Assembly: GCF_048565625.1 (NCBI RefSeq)
Contig: NZ_JBLZUR010000002.1
Location: forward strand, 1,364,001-1,428,000
Direction: 5' to 3'
Length of the DNA: 64,000 nucleotides
Source of the DNA: JBLZUR01 sp048565625
Lineage (GTDB): Bacteria > Pseudomonadota > Alphaproteobacteria > Sphingomonadales > Sphingomonadaceae
In this document: one piece after another, positions 8,461 through 16,309 of the stretch
Layout of the letters: every line of letters starts with the position of its first letter
How positions within the stretch are numbered: the first letter of the stretch is position 1
Program-made: the position numbers and the translations under genes
Notes under the pieces: generated by a model
Databases searched by the model: none
Told to the model about the DNA's origin: nothing
What the model saw: only the letters and a program-made list of their open reading frames with translations

Positions 8461-10197
8461 TCACAGGCCGAGCCCCCGCTGGCGGCCGAAGCTCCAGTCG
8501 ACGCCGCCGTCGGCCCTCGCGACGCCGGAGACGTGACGGCCGAGCTGCTTTTCGATTGATGGCGTCCAGGGCACGAGGCTGAACCCGAGGCCGTCATCGA
8601 TCATGGCGAAGCGGCCGCTCGCGAGGTTCAGCCGTCGCTGGTAGGTGCCGGTCACATATTCGCCGGACTCAGGCTTGACCTGCGGCCGACCGGTCTCGGC
8701 GGCGATGCGGTCGGCAACCGCCTCGAGCTCGCGCCGGCGCAACGCGTCGATCAGGCCAGGCTGGAAGCTGACGCCGCGCTTCTGGCGTTCGGCGAGGCCC
8801 TGGTCGACGAGGTGCTCGGACCGCCGATCCATGGCGTCGCGCACCTCAGCGCCGAAGCCCCCGCCGAGTGCCACCGGCTCGCGCGCGATGTTCTGCCGGT
8901 CGAGCCAGGTGGCGCCGGTCGCTGACACCTGCCGCTCGATGTCCAGGTCGGAGCGCACCGCGATCGCCACGCGGCGTTGGCCGCGCGCGTCATCGAACTT
9001 GCGAAGCTCGACGATCGAGCCGGGCGCGCTGTCGCCGGCCGCGTCGAGGTCGGGCAGCTTGATGTGATGGGTACGGCCGTCGACGCCATCGACGACCGCG
9101 AAAGCCGTCCCCTTCAGCTCGTCGTCGAGGCCGCGGGCGACCAGGCGGCCGATGACCGGATCGTTGAGGCTTTCGGACGCCAGCACGTAGCTCGCCGCGC
9201 CGCGCTCGATGCCACGCTCGGTCAGGCCGTGATGGATGCGCTTGATGATGTCGCCACGCTCGCCGAGCTCGCGCAGCGTCGCCTCGGCCTTGTCCGAGAT
9301 GGTCCACTGTCCCGGACCGATCTCGTCGGCGAGCCCGAGCCCTTCGAGCTTGCGCAGCCGCCCGACCTTCAGCGCGTGGAACTCGTCGGGCTGTCGATCA
9401 GCCCGTGGCGCGAGATCGATGACGCCGGTGCGATAAGCGTCGCGGGCGAGCTGCCGATCGAGATTGGTCCAGCGGTCGGCGTCGATCTGGCGCTGCAGGG
9501 TTCGCCGGATCTCCTGATCGGTGCGCGGTCCCAGCTCCTGGGTGATGAGGTCGCGCGCCCGATCGCGCATGCCCTCTTTGATATAATCGCGCGAGATGAC
9601 CAGGTTCTCGCCGTCATCGCGCACGCCGCGCACGATCAGATGGACATGCGGATGCTCGGTGTTCCAATGATCGACCGCGACCCATTCGAGGCGTGTGCCG
9701 AGATCCTTCTCCATCTGGCCGACCAGCTCGCGGGTGAAGCCCTTGAGATCGGACATTTCCAGCGCGTCGTCCGGCGAGACGATGAAGCGGAAATGGTGGC
9801 GGTCGTCCTCGGAGCGCTCTGCGAAATCCTTGGCGTCGACATCATCGCCGCCCAGACCGAACAGCCGAGCCTTCTCACCGTCGCGGGTGACGCCGTCACG
9901 GCGCAGGTAATCGAGATGCGTCGAGAGCGGCGCGGACCGCCCGCCGTGGCGAACGACGCGCGCCTTGATTACCGCGCCGCGCGAGCGCGCGGTGATGAGG
10001 CGGTTCGCCTGGATCGAGGCGCGCTGGCCGCGCCCGAACCGGGACCGCGCGCCCGACCCGATCTTCCCCTGCCGGGAGACGCTGCCGCCGGCGCGCTGGG
10101 CGGCCGCCAGCGCCTGGGCGATGAAGGGCCGCGCCCGCTGCGCGCTGGTCGAGCGGATGCGGCCTGGCCGGATGCGGAAGTCGTGCTCGTCAGTCAT
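8461..10197 (-). CDS. Relaxase (DUF3363/RlxS-like mobilisation nuclease)
   Basis: A 578-residue relaxase expected to nick oriT and stay bound to the transferred strand. The start at 10195-10197 (MTDEHDFRIRPGRIR) follows a long non-coding stretch. An Arg-rich N-terminus leads into the relaxase fold: VVRHGGRSAPLSTHLDYLRRDGVTRDG, then the metal-binding histidine motif TEHPHVHLIVRG near residues 178-189. The large C-terminal part (KLPDLDAAGDSAPGSIVELR, WLDRQNIAREPVALGG) is the DUF3363 region. The same gene type is rlxS in the Mesorhizobium symbiosis ICE. traG follows after 28 nt. Confidence 0.92.
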   Translation of the reverse strand: MTDEHDFRIRPGRIRSTSAQRARPFIAQALAAAQRAGGSVSRQGKIGSGARSRFGRGQRASIQANRLITARSRGAVIKARVVRHGGRSAPLSTHLDYLRRDGVTRDGEKARLFGLGGDDVDAKDFAERSEDDRHHFRFIVSPDDALEMSDLKGFTRELVGQMEKDLGTRLEWVAVDHWNTEHPHVHLIVRGVRDDGENLVISRDYIKEGMRDRARDLITQELGPRTDQEIRRTLQRQIDADRWTNLDRQLARDAYRTGVIDLAPRADRQPDEFHALKVGRLRKLEGLGLADEIGPGQWTISDKAEATLRELGERGDIIKRIHHGLTERGIERGAASYVLASESLNDPVIGRLVARGLDDELKGTAFAVVDGVDGRTHHIKLPDLDAAGDSAPGSIVELRKFDDARGQRRVAIAVRSDLDIERQVSATGATWLDRQNIAREPVALGGGFGAEVRDAMDRRSEHLVDQGLAERQKRGVSFQPGLIDALRRRELEAVADRIAAETGRPQVKPESGEYVTGTYQRRLNLASGRFAMIDDGLGFSLVPWTPSIEKQLGRHVSGVARADGGVDWSFGRQRGLGL

Positions 10198-10441
10198 GAC
10201 GAAGCCCCCGCACATCGCGCCAACACGATGATTTCTCTTGCAAATGCGCGGAAGCGCAGGCTGCGCCGATCAGGCGCACCTCGCGAAATCGCGCTATATC
10301 CCCTTGAAAAAGCACAACCGAACCGAGGCGCACATCGCGCCCCTTTATCCTGCCATCGTGCGGTTGTGCTTGCGGTTCTCCCTCCCAACGCCCTCCAATC
10401 TGCGCTGGGGTTCGCTATGCTGCGATGGGCGGGTGAGACGG
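10198..10441. other. Non-coding region upstream of the relaxase, candidate oriT
   Basis: About 245 nt with no credible gene between two minus-strand genes. It holds a perfect 10-bp inverted repeat, AGCACAACCG at 10311-10320 and CGGTTGTGCT at 10361-10370, with the sequence GCGCACMTCGCG recurring between and beside the arms (near 10274 and 10329). Position directly upstream of the relaxase, AT-richer patches and an inverted repeat are typical of oriT, but I cannot identify a nic site. The inverted repeat could instead be a regulator operator. Confidence 0.4.
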
Positions 10442-11206
10442 TCATCGCGGGCCTGCAGGCTCCCAGCGGGAGACGAACAGGCCGCCGGTCGGGTTCGCAT
10501 CGGCCGCCGCATCACGCGGTGGAGCCGCGGTGTCGCCGTCACGCGCCTGCGCATCGGCCTGCGCCGGACCTGCGCCCGGGCCGCGATCAGAGGCGCCGAT
10601 GAAGAGCGGCGCGCGCGTCCACGCCAGGGGATCGGCGGCAGCCACAGTGACGATGGCCGGAGATGCTTCGCCGCCGACAAGGGGCGTGAGTTGGGCGACA
10701 TATGCGCGCGTCTCGGCCGGCAATGGGCGACCCTTCGCGAGGTATTCGTCGTATCGGCCAGGCCCCGCATTGTAGGCGGCGAGAAAGCCCGGAGCGCCGT
10801 ATCGATCATAGAGCTCACGCATGTAGGCGGTGCCGGCGATGATGTTGTCGCGGGGATCGAATGGATCGCTGCCAAGCCGATGCCGGGCACGCAGATAGGC
10901 CCAAGTATCTGGCATGATCTGCATCAGTCCCATCGCACCCTTGGGCGAGACGGCGCGCAGGTCATTGGCGCTCTCGACCCGCATGAGCGCACGAATCCAT
11001 GCGACCGGAATGCCGAACCGCTGCGAGGCCTCCGCCACAAAGGGAGCGAACGGCGCGCCGGCCTCGGCCGAAACCGGCGGCATAGACTGAGTGTGCCCGG
11101 GCGACGTCGCCGAGACGGCCAGTGACAAGCCGGAAAGGAGAAGGAGGACCGTCAGCCGGGCGGCGCTAGACCGCCCGCTGACAATGTGATCACGGCGGGC
11201 CAGCAT
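10442..11206 (-). CDS. VirB1-like lytic transglycosylase
   Basis: A 254-residue periplasmic enzyme that opens peptidoglycan for the conjugation channel. The N-terminus has a membrane/signal segment (LTVLLLLSGLSLAVSA). The SLT domain shows the catalytic Glu at about residue 78 in ALMRVESANDLRAVSPKGA, then GLMQIMPDTW, NIIAGTAYMRELYDRYG and FLAAYNAGPGRYDEY. The C-terminal third is low-complexity (Ala/Asp/Pro-rich) and probably unstructured. DUF736 ends 4 nt upstream, so these are co-transcribed. Confidence 0.92.
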   Translation of the reverse strand: MLARRDHIVSGRSSAARLTVLLLLSGLSLAVSATSPGHTQSMPPVSAEAGAPFAPFVAEASQRFGIPVAWIRALMRVESANDLRAVSPKGAMGLMQIMPDTWAYLRARHRLGSDPFDPRDNIIAGTAYMRELYDRYGAPGFLAAYNAGPGRYDEYLAKGRPLPAETRAYVAQLTPLVGGEASPAIVTVAAADPLAWTRAPLFIGASDRGPGAGPAQADAQARDGDTAAPPRDAAADANPTGGLFVSRWEPAGPR

Positions 11207-11209
11207 CGA

Positions 11210-11557
11210 TCAGTCCCGCTCGCCGCGTTTTGGCGCGCGGTTCCAGTGCAGGCTCCAGGTCGATTTACCGTCGGTCGACTGGAACAGACGGGCGCGGATC
11301 GGCTGCAGGAAAGTTGGATCGTCGAACTGCAACGAAACGTAGTCGCCAGCCTTCTCCCCGGTGCGCTTCCATCCTGCACCGATTTCCGGTCCGGTTTCAT
11401 TGTTCATGCTGTCGAAGATATGGACGCGGTAATCCGGTGCATTCTCGGCGTCGGAGGGCTCGACCGGGACGATGATGATGTCCTGGTGGAGCGATAGGGT
11501 CTGCAAGTGGCCGATAAAGCCGGAATCGTCGCGGCGGAATTGTCCGATCTGGGTCAT
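11210..11557 (-). CDS. DUF736 family protein (first copy)
   Basis: A 115-residue protein starting MTQIGQFRRDDSGFIGHLQTLSLHQ at the ATG at 11555-11557, with a good AAGGAGAAG ribosome site just upstream. DUF736 proteins are small beta-rich proteins found almost only on conjugative elements of Proteobacteria; their biochemical role is not established. The element carries a second, diverged copy at 16755-17081. Location between the transglycosylase and traF is the normal one for this ICE type. Confidence 0.9.
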   Translation of the reverse strand: MTQIGQFRRDDSGFIGHLQTLSLHQDIIIVPVEPSDAENAPDYRVHIFDSMNNETGPEIGAGWKRTGEKAGDYVSLQFDDPTFLQPIRARLFQSTDGKSTWSLHWNRAPKRGERD

Positions 11558-11592
11558 GGTCTTCTCCTTCGGTTGGGGGTGGAAGCGGCGGT

Positions 11593-12138
11593 TCAACGGG
11601 GCGGCGCGCGCCACACGTAGCGGCCGTCGCCGTGCTCATCGGTCCAGAGCGGCGTCGCTCGGCCGATCACCGTGCTGGTCGGCAGCGGGCCGAAATAGCG
11701 ACCGTCCAGGCTGCCGCTGACCGACCAGTTCATCAGGAAGAGTTCGCCGTCAGCGATGCGGCGGCAGCCATGCCAGACGGGCAGCGAGCGGCCGAGATGA
11801 TCGCGATCGAGCGCAAAGCCCATCGGCACGCCATCGACGGTGATGGCGTGATCGCGGCGGCAGACCTGTTGGCCAGGAACACCCGCGACCCGCTTCATCA
11901 GGGGCACACCGTGGCCGATGTAGCCACGTTCGACCATGAAGGCGGCGAGCGGTTCCGGCGCGCGGACGGCGACGAGATTGGTGACCTCGAAGCGATCGGC
12001 CGGGGCGATGCTGTAAAGCCCGATCGGCGTGCTCGCCGACGCGTTCCAGATCAGCTTTTTGGGGAAATCGACGAAGGCGGCGATCGCCGTTCCCATGGTC
12101 AGGACGTAGGTGACCATGACGTAGCCGAAGCGGCTCAT
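11593..12138 (-). CDS. traF: TraF, S26-family conjugative transfer peptidase
   Basis: A 181-residue membrane-anchored signal-peptidase-like protein, start ATG at 12136-12138. A hydrophobic N-terminus (YVMVTYVLTMGTAIAAFV) is followed by the catalytic Ser region NASASTPIGLYSI (Ser near residue 36) and the catalytic Lys in PLMKRVAGVPGQ (near residue 82); the family motif SLDGRYFGPLP is near the end. In RP4, TraF processes and cyclises the TrbC pilin, so TrbC at 4517-4849 is the likely substrate. It overlaps the DUF2840 gene by 4 nt. Confidence 0.92.
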   Translation of the reverse strand: MSRFGYVMVTYVLTMGTAIAAFVDFPKKLIWNASASTPIGLYSIAPADRFEVTNLVAVRAPEPLAAFMVERGYIGHGVPLMKRVAGVPGQQVCRRDHAITVDGVPMGFALDRDHLGRSLPVWHGCRRIADGELFLMNWSVSGSLDGRYFGPLPTSTVIGRATPLWTDEHGDGRYVWRAPPR

Positions 12139-12656
12139 GATCCGACCCTCCGACGCAGGAGGAAGGCCTTGTGGTGCTGGGCCGTGTAGGGTCGCGGCTG
12201 TTCGCCGGCGATCATCCTGTTGTGGACGTGCCGCCAATGATCGGGCGAGACGTCGCCGGGATCGATGCCGATCGCTTCGATCGCATCGATCATCTGCAGC
12301 ACGCGCTCGACTTTCGGCCAGCCCTCGACCTTGAGCAGGATGTCGCCGCCGGGACGCACGAAGGACACGGTCTGCTGCGGCTCGCCGGCACGGACGGTGC
12401 GCAGCACGTCGAGATGTGAGGCGATGGTCCCGTAGTCGTTCGCGGCCCAGCGCACGAAGCCGAAGACGCTGTCCGGCGCAAAGCGAAGCACGCGCCGACG
12501 GCGGTCGAGGATCTGTTCGCCGACCTCGCGGCCGAACCTGATCCAATTCTCGATGCGCTTCTCGATCCAGGTGAGCTCGACTTCGGTCAGGTTGTCGGGC
12601 GGCGGCGCGGCCGGCCTCGGCTCGCCGCGCGCATGGATGGCGGCGGCGCCGGTCAT
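12135..12656 (-). CDS. DUF2840 family protein
   Basis: A 173-residue protein with the conserved DUF2840 features: TEVELTWIEKRIENWIRFGR, RRRRVLRFAPDSVFGFVRWAANDYGT and VEGWPKVERVLQMIDAIEA. The function is unknown, but the family is restricted to ICEs and plasmids carrying this parA-traF module. Four-nt overlaps with both the RHH gene upstream and traF downstream show a single operon. The N-terminal about 20 residues are Ala/Pro-rich, and the true start could be slightly downstream. Confidence 0.88.
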   Translation of the reverse strand: MTGAAAIHARGEPRPAAPPPDNLTEVELTWIEKRIENWIRFGREVGEQILDRRRRVLRFAPDSVFGFVRWAANDYGTIASHLDVLRTVRAGEPQQTVSFVRPGGDILLKVEGWPKVERVLQMIDAIEAIGIDPGDVSPDHWRHVHNRMIAGEQPRPYTAQHHKAFLLRRRVGS

Positions 12657-12907
12657 GTCGCGTCTCCAGTGCTCTCAGGGAATTCGCGCGCGAGCAGCTC
12701 GCGCAGCATGTCGGCCACGGTGACGCCGCGCTGGAAGGCGGCGATCTTGATCCGGGCGCGCTGGGCCGGCGTGACGTCGATCGTCAGCCGTGCCGAGTAG
12801 ATCGCGGCGTCAGGCACGCGCGGCGCAGGCGCATCGGCGGACCTGATCCAAGTCTCTGCATCGCCTGGCCGGGTGGCGAAGGCCCGCTTCGGAGGCGTCG
12901 CTGTCAT
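12653..12907 (-). CDS. Ribbon-helix-helix partition protein (ParB-position, ParG-like)
   Basis: An 84-residue protein whose C-terminal half (SARLTIDVTPAQRARIKIAAFQRGVTVADMLRELLAREF) is a ribbon-helix-helix domain, preceded by a flexible N-terminus. Small RHH proteins directly after a ParA ATPase act as the centromere-binding partner and autorepressor in type Ib partition systems. It overlaps parA and the DUF2840 gene by 4 nt each. The repeats at 13681-13744 upstream of parA are its most likely binding site (inference). Confidence 0.82.
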   Translation of the reverse strand: MTATPPKRAFATRPGDAETWIRSADAPAPRVPDAAIYSARLTIDVTPAQRARIKIAAFQRGVTVADMLRELLAREFPESTGDAT

Positions 12908-13542
12908 GGCGCGATCCTTCCAATCTCGGTAACAAGCGCGGCGATCTCGCGCGCGGCAGCGCTGTCGCTGTCGATTTCGCTGACCAACCGCCCGGCCTGT
13001 GCAGTGTCGGCGAAGGCGACGCGCTGGCCGATCCTGGCTGCGAGCAGCGGCGGGTCATGGTCGGCGAGCGTTTCGGCCGTCTCGCGAGCGATGACCGTGC
13101 GGGCAGCGCAGCGATTGAGGACAAAGCGAGCCACGAGTTGCGGCCGGTAGATGCGGGCTTCGCCGAGCAGCGACAGCATCTCGGCCGACGCCCACCCGTC
13201 GAAGGGAGACGGCTGTACGGGGATCAGCACCAGATCAGCGGCGAGCAAAGCTGAGCGCATCAACCCGGCGACCCGCGGCGGCCCGTCGATGATGACGTGG
13301 TCGACGTCGCGTGCGATCTCCGGCGCCTCGCGATGCAGGGTGTCGCGCGCCAGGCCGACGACGCCGAAGAGCCGAGGCAGGCTTTCCCGCGCCCTCTGTT
13401 GCGACCAGTCGAGCGCGGAGCCCTGCGGGTCCGCATCGATGACAGTGACGCGCTGACCACGCTTCGCCCATTCACCGGCGAGATGAAGAGCGATTGTCGT
13501 CTTGCCGACGCCGCCTTTCTGGTTGAGCAGCGCGACGATCAT
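12904..13542 (-). CDS. parA: ParA-type partition ATPase
   Basis: A 212-residue Walker-type ATPase. It begins MIVALLNQKGGVGKTTIALHLAGEWAKRG, with the deviant Walker A (KGGVGKTT, residues 9-16), then VIDADPQGSALDWSQQR and the Walker B region HVIIDGPPRVAG. The short length without an N-terminal HTH is the type Ib ParA form, which pairs with a small RHH protein as found next door. It should stabilise the excised circular or replicating form of the ICE. It is the first gene of a tight operon running through traF. Confidence 0.93.
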   Translation of the reverse strand: MIVALLNQKGGVGKTTIALHLAGEWAKRGQRVTVIDADPQGSALDWSQQRARESLPRLFGVVGLARDTLHREAPEIARDVDHVIIDGPPRVAGLMRSALLAADLVLIPVQPSPFDGWASAEMLSLLGEARIYRPQLVARFVLNRCAARTVIARETAETLADHDPPLLAARIGQRVAFADTAQAGRLVSEIDSDSAAAREIAALVTEIGRIAP

Positions 13543-13640
13543 GACGGTCTCCCGGCGATCGGGGACTCGTCCACAGAGGGCGAAAAAGCGCTCCGCGTTA
13601 GAAAGATTCCGAAGGAATTTAGGTTAGAGAAGTTACGGGG

Positions 13641-13664
13641 CTCGCAAGTCGCTGATTTTGCGAG
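13641..13664. repeat. Inverted repeat upstream of parA
   Basis: Perfect 7-bp arms CTCGCAA and TTGCGAG separated by 10 nt in the parA upstream region. It could be an operator or a weak hairpin. It lies about 100 nt from the parA start codon and just outside the direct repeats. Confidence 0.4.
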
Positions 13665-13680
13665 CGGATTCGGCGATTCC

Positions 13681-13744
13681 GGTCCCCGATAGCACGAGGA
13701 TCGGGTCCTCGATGGCACGATGGGTCCGGTCCCTGATAGCACGA
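13681..13744. repeat. Three direct repeats between repA and parA (iterons or centromere/operator)
   Basis: Three copies of a 17-bp unit, consensus GGTCCYYGATRGCACGA, start at 13681, 13704 and 13728, spaced 23-24 bp (about two helical turns). They sit downstream of the repA stop codon and upstream of parA. Such phased repeats are typical of RepA iterons or of a par centromere bound by an RHH protein. A DnaA-box-like CTTATCCCCA follows at the repA stop. Which protein binds cannot be decided from sequence alone. Confidence 0.6.
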
Positions 13745-13750
13745 GACGAT

Positions 13751-14635
13751 TCACAGCTTATCCCCAGGGCGCTTGGTCGAGCGGCGGCGCTGGCGGGGGA
13801 TGCCGAGCGCGTTCGGATCGATGGGTTTGAAGGAGAGGATTTCGGGACCGCCGAGGCACTGCTCGATGGTCAGGCGATAGCCCGGCAGCGGCTGCCGGCG
13901 GACGATGTCGCGCAGGTCGTAGGCGAAGTGCTTGAGCGGCGAGAGCGATCCGGACTTGGCGTGGAGATGCGGGAAATCGAAGCTCCAGCCGAATTCCTGC
14001 TTGCCGCCGTGCTTGCGCACGAGGCGATAAAGCCAGCGCTCCAGGCCGCCAGTCAGACTGAAATAATTGCGGTCGATCGTCAGCACGAGTGCGTCGTCGA
14101 GAACGGCAGCGTAGAACCAGTCCGGCACGATCAGCTCGAGGCCGAGTGGCCGGCCTCTGCCGTCGGCGCGCTCCTTCCATTCGTTAATCCAGGAGAAGCG
14201 GTGCAGCCGCCGCTCGGTCGGCTGACGGATAGACGTCGCCACCGTGGTCGACTGCAAGCGGTCGAGCGCGGCCTTCAATCGGTCGTAGTCGCGCAACGAA
14301 ACACCGCGGCCGATGAACTGCAGAATATCGTAGGGCGTGGTCGCCATCAGGCGCGATGGCCTCAGACCGGCGTCGCGCGCCTCGACGATCTGGGAGGCTG
14401 CCCAGATCAGCACGTCTGCGTCCCAGATGGTGGCCATTCCGTGCTCGGGAACGGCCTCCACGCGGATGACGATGGAGCCGGCTTTGAAGTTGATCGGCGC
14501 CAGTCGCTTGGACTTGCCGAGCGCAAAGAATGGGTACGCCATCAAGTCCTGCGCGTCGCGCGGCGCGAGATCGCCGGGGAGCGCCCGGAAGAGATCGAGC
14601 TGCTCACGTTCGCTGCTGTGATGGCGCGCCGGCAT
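13751..14635 (-). CDS. repA: Plasmid-type replication initiator protein A (RepA)
   Basis: A 294-residue protein, start ATG at 14633-14635 (MPARHHSSEREQLDLFRALPG). It matches the replication initiator A family: YPFFALGKSKRLAPINFK, GMATIWDADVLIWAASQIVEA, RLMATTPYDILQFIGRG, FSWINEWKERADGRGRPLGLELIVPDWFY and IDRNYFSLTGGLERWLYRLVRKHGG. On ICEs this protein may allow limited autonomous replication after excision. It follows the HTH gene by 11 nt, and the direct repeats lie just beyond its stop codon. Confidence 0.9.
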   Translation of the reverse strand: MPARHHSSEREQLDLFRALPGDLAPRDAQDLMAYPFFALGKSKRLAPINFKAGSIVIRVEAVPEHGMATIWDADVLIWAASQIVEARDAGLRPSRLMATTPYDILQFIGRGVSLRDYDRLKAALDRLQSTTVATSIRQPTERRLHRFSWINEWKERADGRGRPLGLELIVPDWFYAAVLDDALVLTIDRNYFSLTGGLERWLYRLVRKHGGKQEFGWSFDFPHLHAKSGSLSPLKHFAYDLRDIVRRQPLPGYRLTIEQCLGGPEILSFKPIDPNALGIPRQRRRSTKRPGDKL

Positions 14636-14646
14636 CTGCTGGTCGC

Positions 14647-14928
14647 TCAGCGCTGCGGCGCGGGGTTGCCTGCCGCGCCGTTCGTTTCGTGACGTTTCGC
14701 CGGCAGGATGGTGTCGCTTTCGGCGGTCGAGTTCTTGGTGCCGCGGTTGGCCCAGGCTTGCAGGTCGGCGATCGCATAGACCACGCGGCCGCCTAGTTTC
14801 TTGAAGGCCGGTCCGGTGCCGTAGGTGCGGTGCTTTTCCAGCGTGCGGCCCGACAGTCCGAGGAAGCGGGCCGCCTCCGGCGTGCGCAGGAAGCGTGGTG
14901 GAACGTGGACAGTCGCACTTTCGGCCAT
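14647..14928 (-). CDS. AlpA/MerR-like helix-turn-helix protein, candidate excisionase (RdfS-like)
   Basis: A 93-residue DNA-binding protein: PPRFLRTPEAARFLGLSGRTLEKHRTYGTGPAFKKLGGRVVYAIADLQAWAN is a winged helix-turn-helix of the AlpA/excisionase class, followed by a polar tail. It sits between the FseA-like gene and repA. In ICEMlSymR7A, FseA activates transcription of the excisionase gene rdfS, so this is a reasonable candidate for the recombination directionality factor or a repA regulator. The excisionase role is inference; the DNA-binding fold is clear. Confidence 0.82.
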   Translation of the reverse strand: MAESATVHVPPRFLRTPEAARFLGLSGRTLEKHRTYGTGPAFKKLGGRVVYAIADLQAWANRGTKNSTAESDTILPAKRHETNGAAGNPAPQR

Positions 14929-15063
14929 GATCGAAGCTCCGTGTGGTGCTGGGTGGCTGCCGGATGTCGGCGGCGGTTCCAGCGCACGGTCGTTCGCTCA
15001 GGCGCGATCCACGATGTCGAAGATTTGAGGGAATAATCGACACCCCTTCGGGTGCCGGTCCGG

Positions 15064-15820
15064 CTAGGGCTTGCGCGGCCGCTTCAGGAGGTCGCGATAG
15101 CCGCCATTGACGAGCTTCATGCCGTCGCGGGCGAGACGGATGGTCGTCTCCCGGAGCGCGTCGCCCGCCCATGACGCGGCCTCGATGTGGTGCTTCGGGA
15201 AGAGCACGGTCGCAATGGCCCGGTAGCTCTCCCGTTCGAGCCGGGCATCGACGGCGCGCAGCATCTGTCGTAGGCGCTGCCGGCGCTGCGGCGTGACGCG
15301 CGGGTCAGGCGGCGCCGGTGGCGCGCGCAGGCCGCGCCAATAGCGGGCGAGCGCCTCCAGACGATCCGGTGTGGCCTCGTCGAGCAGGACGATCGCGACG
15401 GCGGGCGGCTGCGCGCCATCCAGGCCGTGACTGCGCGTGCGCATCACCTCATCGCCCACGCGGATACGCATGTCGGTGACATCGTGGGATGTACGCAGCG
15501 ATGCCCGGTCAGCAGTAGGTGCGGGTGCAACCCAAGTCGGGAGCGCCTGCAAGATCAGCATCCAGGGATCGGCTGTCGGCGTCCAGGCGGCGTTCGCGCT
15601 GGGGGCCGGAAGGTCGGGATCGGCCGCGAAAGGATAACCCCCATTTGGCCGAGAGAGCTGCAGCAGCCTGATCTTCTCCAAGACCTCTTTGCTTCAGCCG
15701 GTTATAGTCTTGCTGATACTCGGGATTACGCCTCAGAAATTCCCAGGCCAGGTCCGGAGCGTCCAACTCATTCACATAATCATAGGCGGTTGAGATCCGC
15801 CATGTGCCTTGCTCCGGCAT
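15064..15820 (-). CDS. DUF6499-DUF2285 protein made by +1 frameshifting (FseA-like excision activator)
   Basis: Two overlapping frames form one protein. The first starts at 15820 (MPEQGTWRISTAYDYVNELDAP, DUF6499) and reads to the UUU codon 64 at 15629-15631. A +1 slip from UUU to UUC places the ribosome in the second frame (AADPDLPAPSANAAWTP...), which carries the DUF2285-type C-terminus (YRAIATVLFPKHHIEA, DALRETTIRLARDGMKLVNGGYRDLL) and ends at 15064, about 251 residues in all. The join restores WGLSF-AADPDLPAP without gap. This is the architecture of FseA of ICEMlSymR7A, which is produced by +1 programmed frameshifting and activates excision. Without the slip, a 103-residue protein is made. 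Initiation elsewhere or a simple mutation is possible but less likely. Confidence 0.82.
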
Positions 15821-15949
15821 CCTTGGCCTCCCATTGCGTCGCTCAGCGCGAGAACTGCAAGCCCCAACGATTCTCGGTTGAGTGGCATTTTGGGAAGCCC
15901 GAAGGCGCGTGTGGGTGATGCAAGATCTGCATCACTGGGCGCTCAAGGG

Positions 15950-16216
15950 TTAATGAAAGCTGGATCGTATAAGATCGCGGAAACCGTTGTTGGTCATCCA
16001 ATGTGCTCGCGCCAGATGGTTCTGATACAAAGCTTCGGCGCGTACGTGATCGGTCTTCGGATCGATGCCAAAGATAATCTTGGCTACTTCTTCCCAGGGG
16101 GCGCCTTCACTTTCCGCGTCGAGTAGGCGCAGATAGGTCGCGAGATGTGCGCGGTCATAGTCAGTGAGCCGCGCATCCGTCGGTGGCTTGTCGAGAAAGT
16201 CGGATTTGCCGCTCAT
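15950..16216 (-). CDS. Single-domain DUF2285 protein, QseM-like antiactivator candidate
   Basis: An 89-residue protein, start ATG at 16214-16216 (MSGKSDFLDKPPTDARLTDYDRAHLATYLRLLDAE), essentially one DUF2285 domain: WEEVAKIIFGIDPKTDHVRAEALYQNHLARAHWMTNNGFRDLIR. In ICEMlSymR7A the small DUF2285 protein QseM binds and blocks FseA and TraR. Its position directly upstream of the FseA-like gene and beside an XRE regulator supports the same role here. No TraR/LuxR-type regulator is visible in the window, so quorum control may be absent or encoded elsewhere. An upstream ATG at 16229-16231 is an alternative start. Confidence 0.8.
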   Translation of the reverse strand: MSGKSDFLDKPPTDARLTDYDRAHLATYLRLLDAESEGAPWEEVAKIIFGIDPKTDHVRAEALYQNHLARAHWMTNNGFRDLIRSSFH

Positions 16217-16309
16217 AGTTAACGTCCCCATCGCGTCTTATCCGAAACGGAGGGAGTTTGCACGACGCCCATAGCGTAGAAATGACGGCGCAATGCGGCA
16301 TTGTTGAGC

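Noticed and set aside
8977..10602. 541-residue + strand frame opposite the relaxase
   Set aside because: Shadow of the relaxase gene; it runs through the intergenic region without a credible start.
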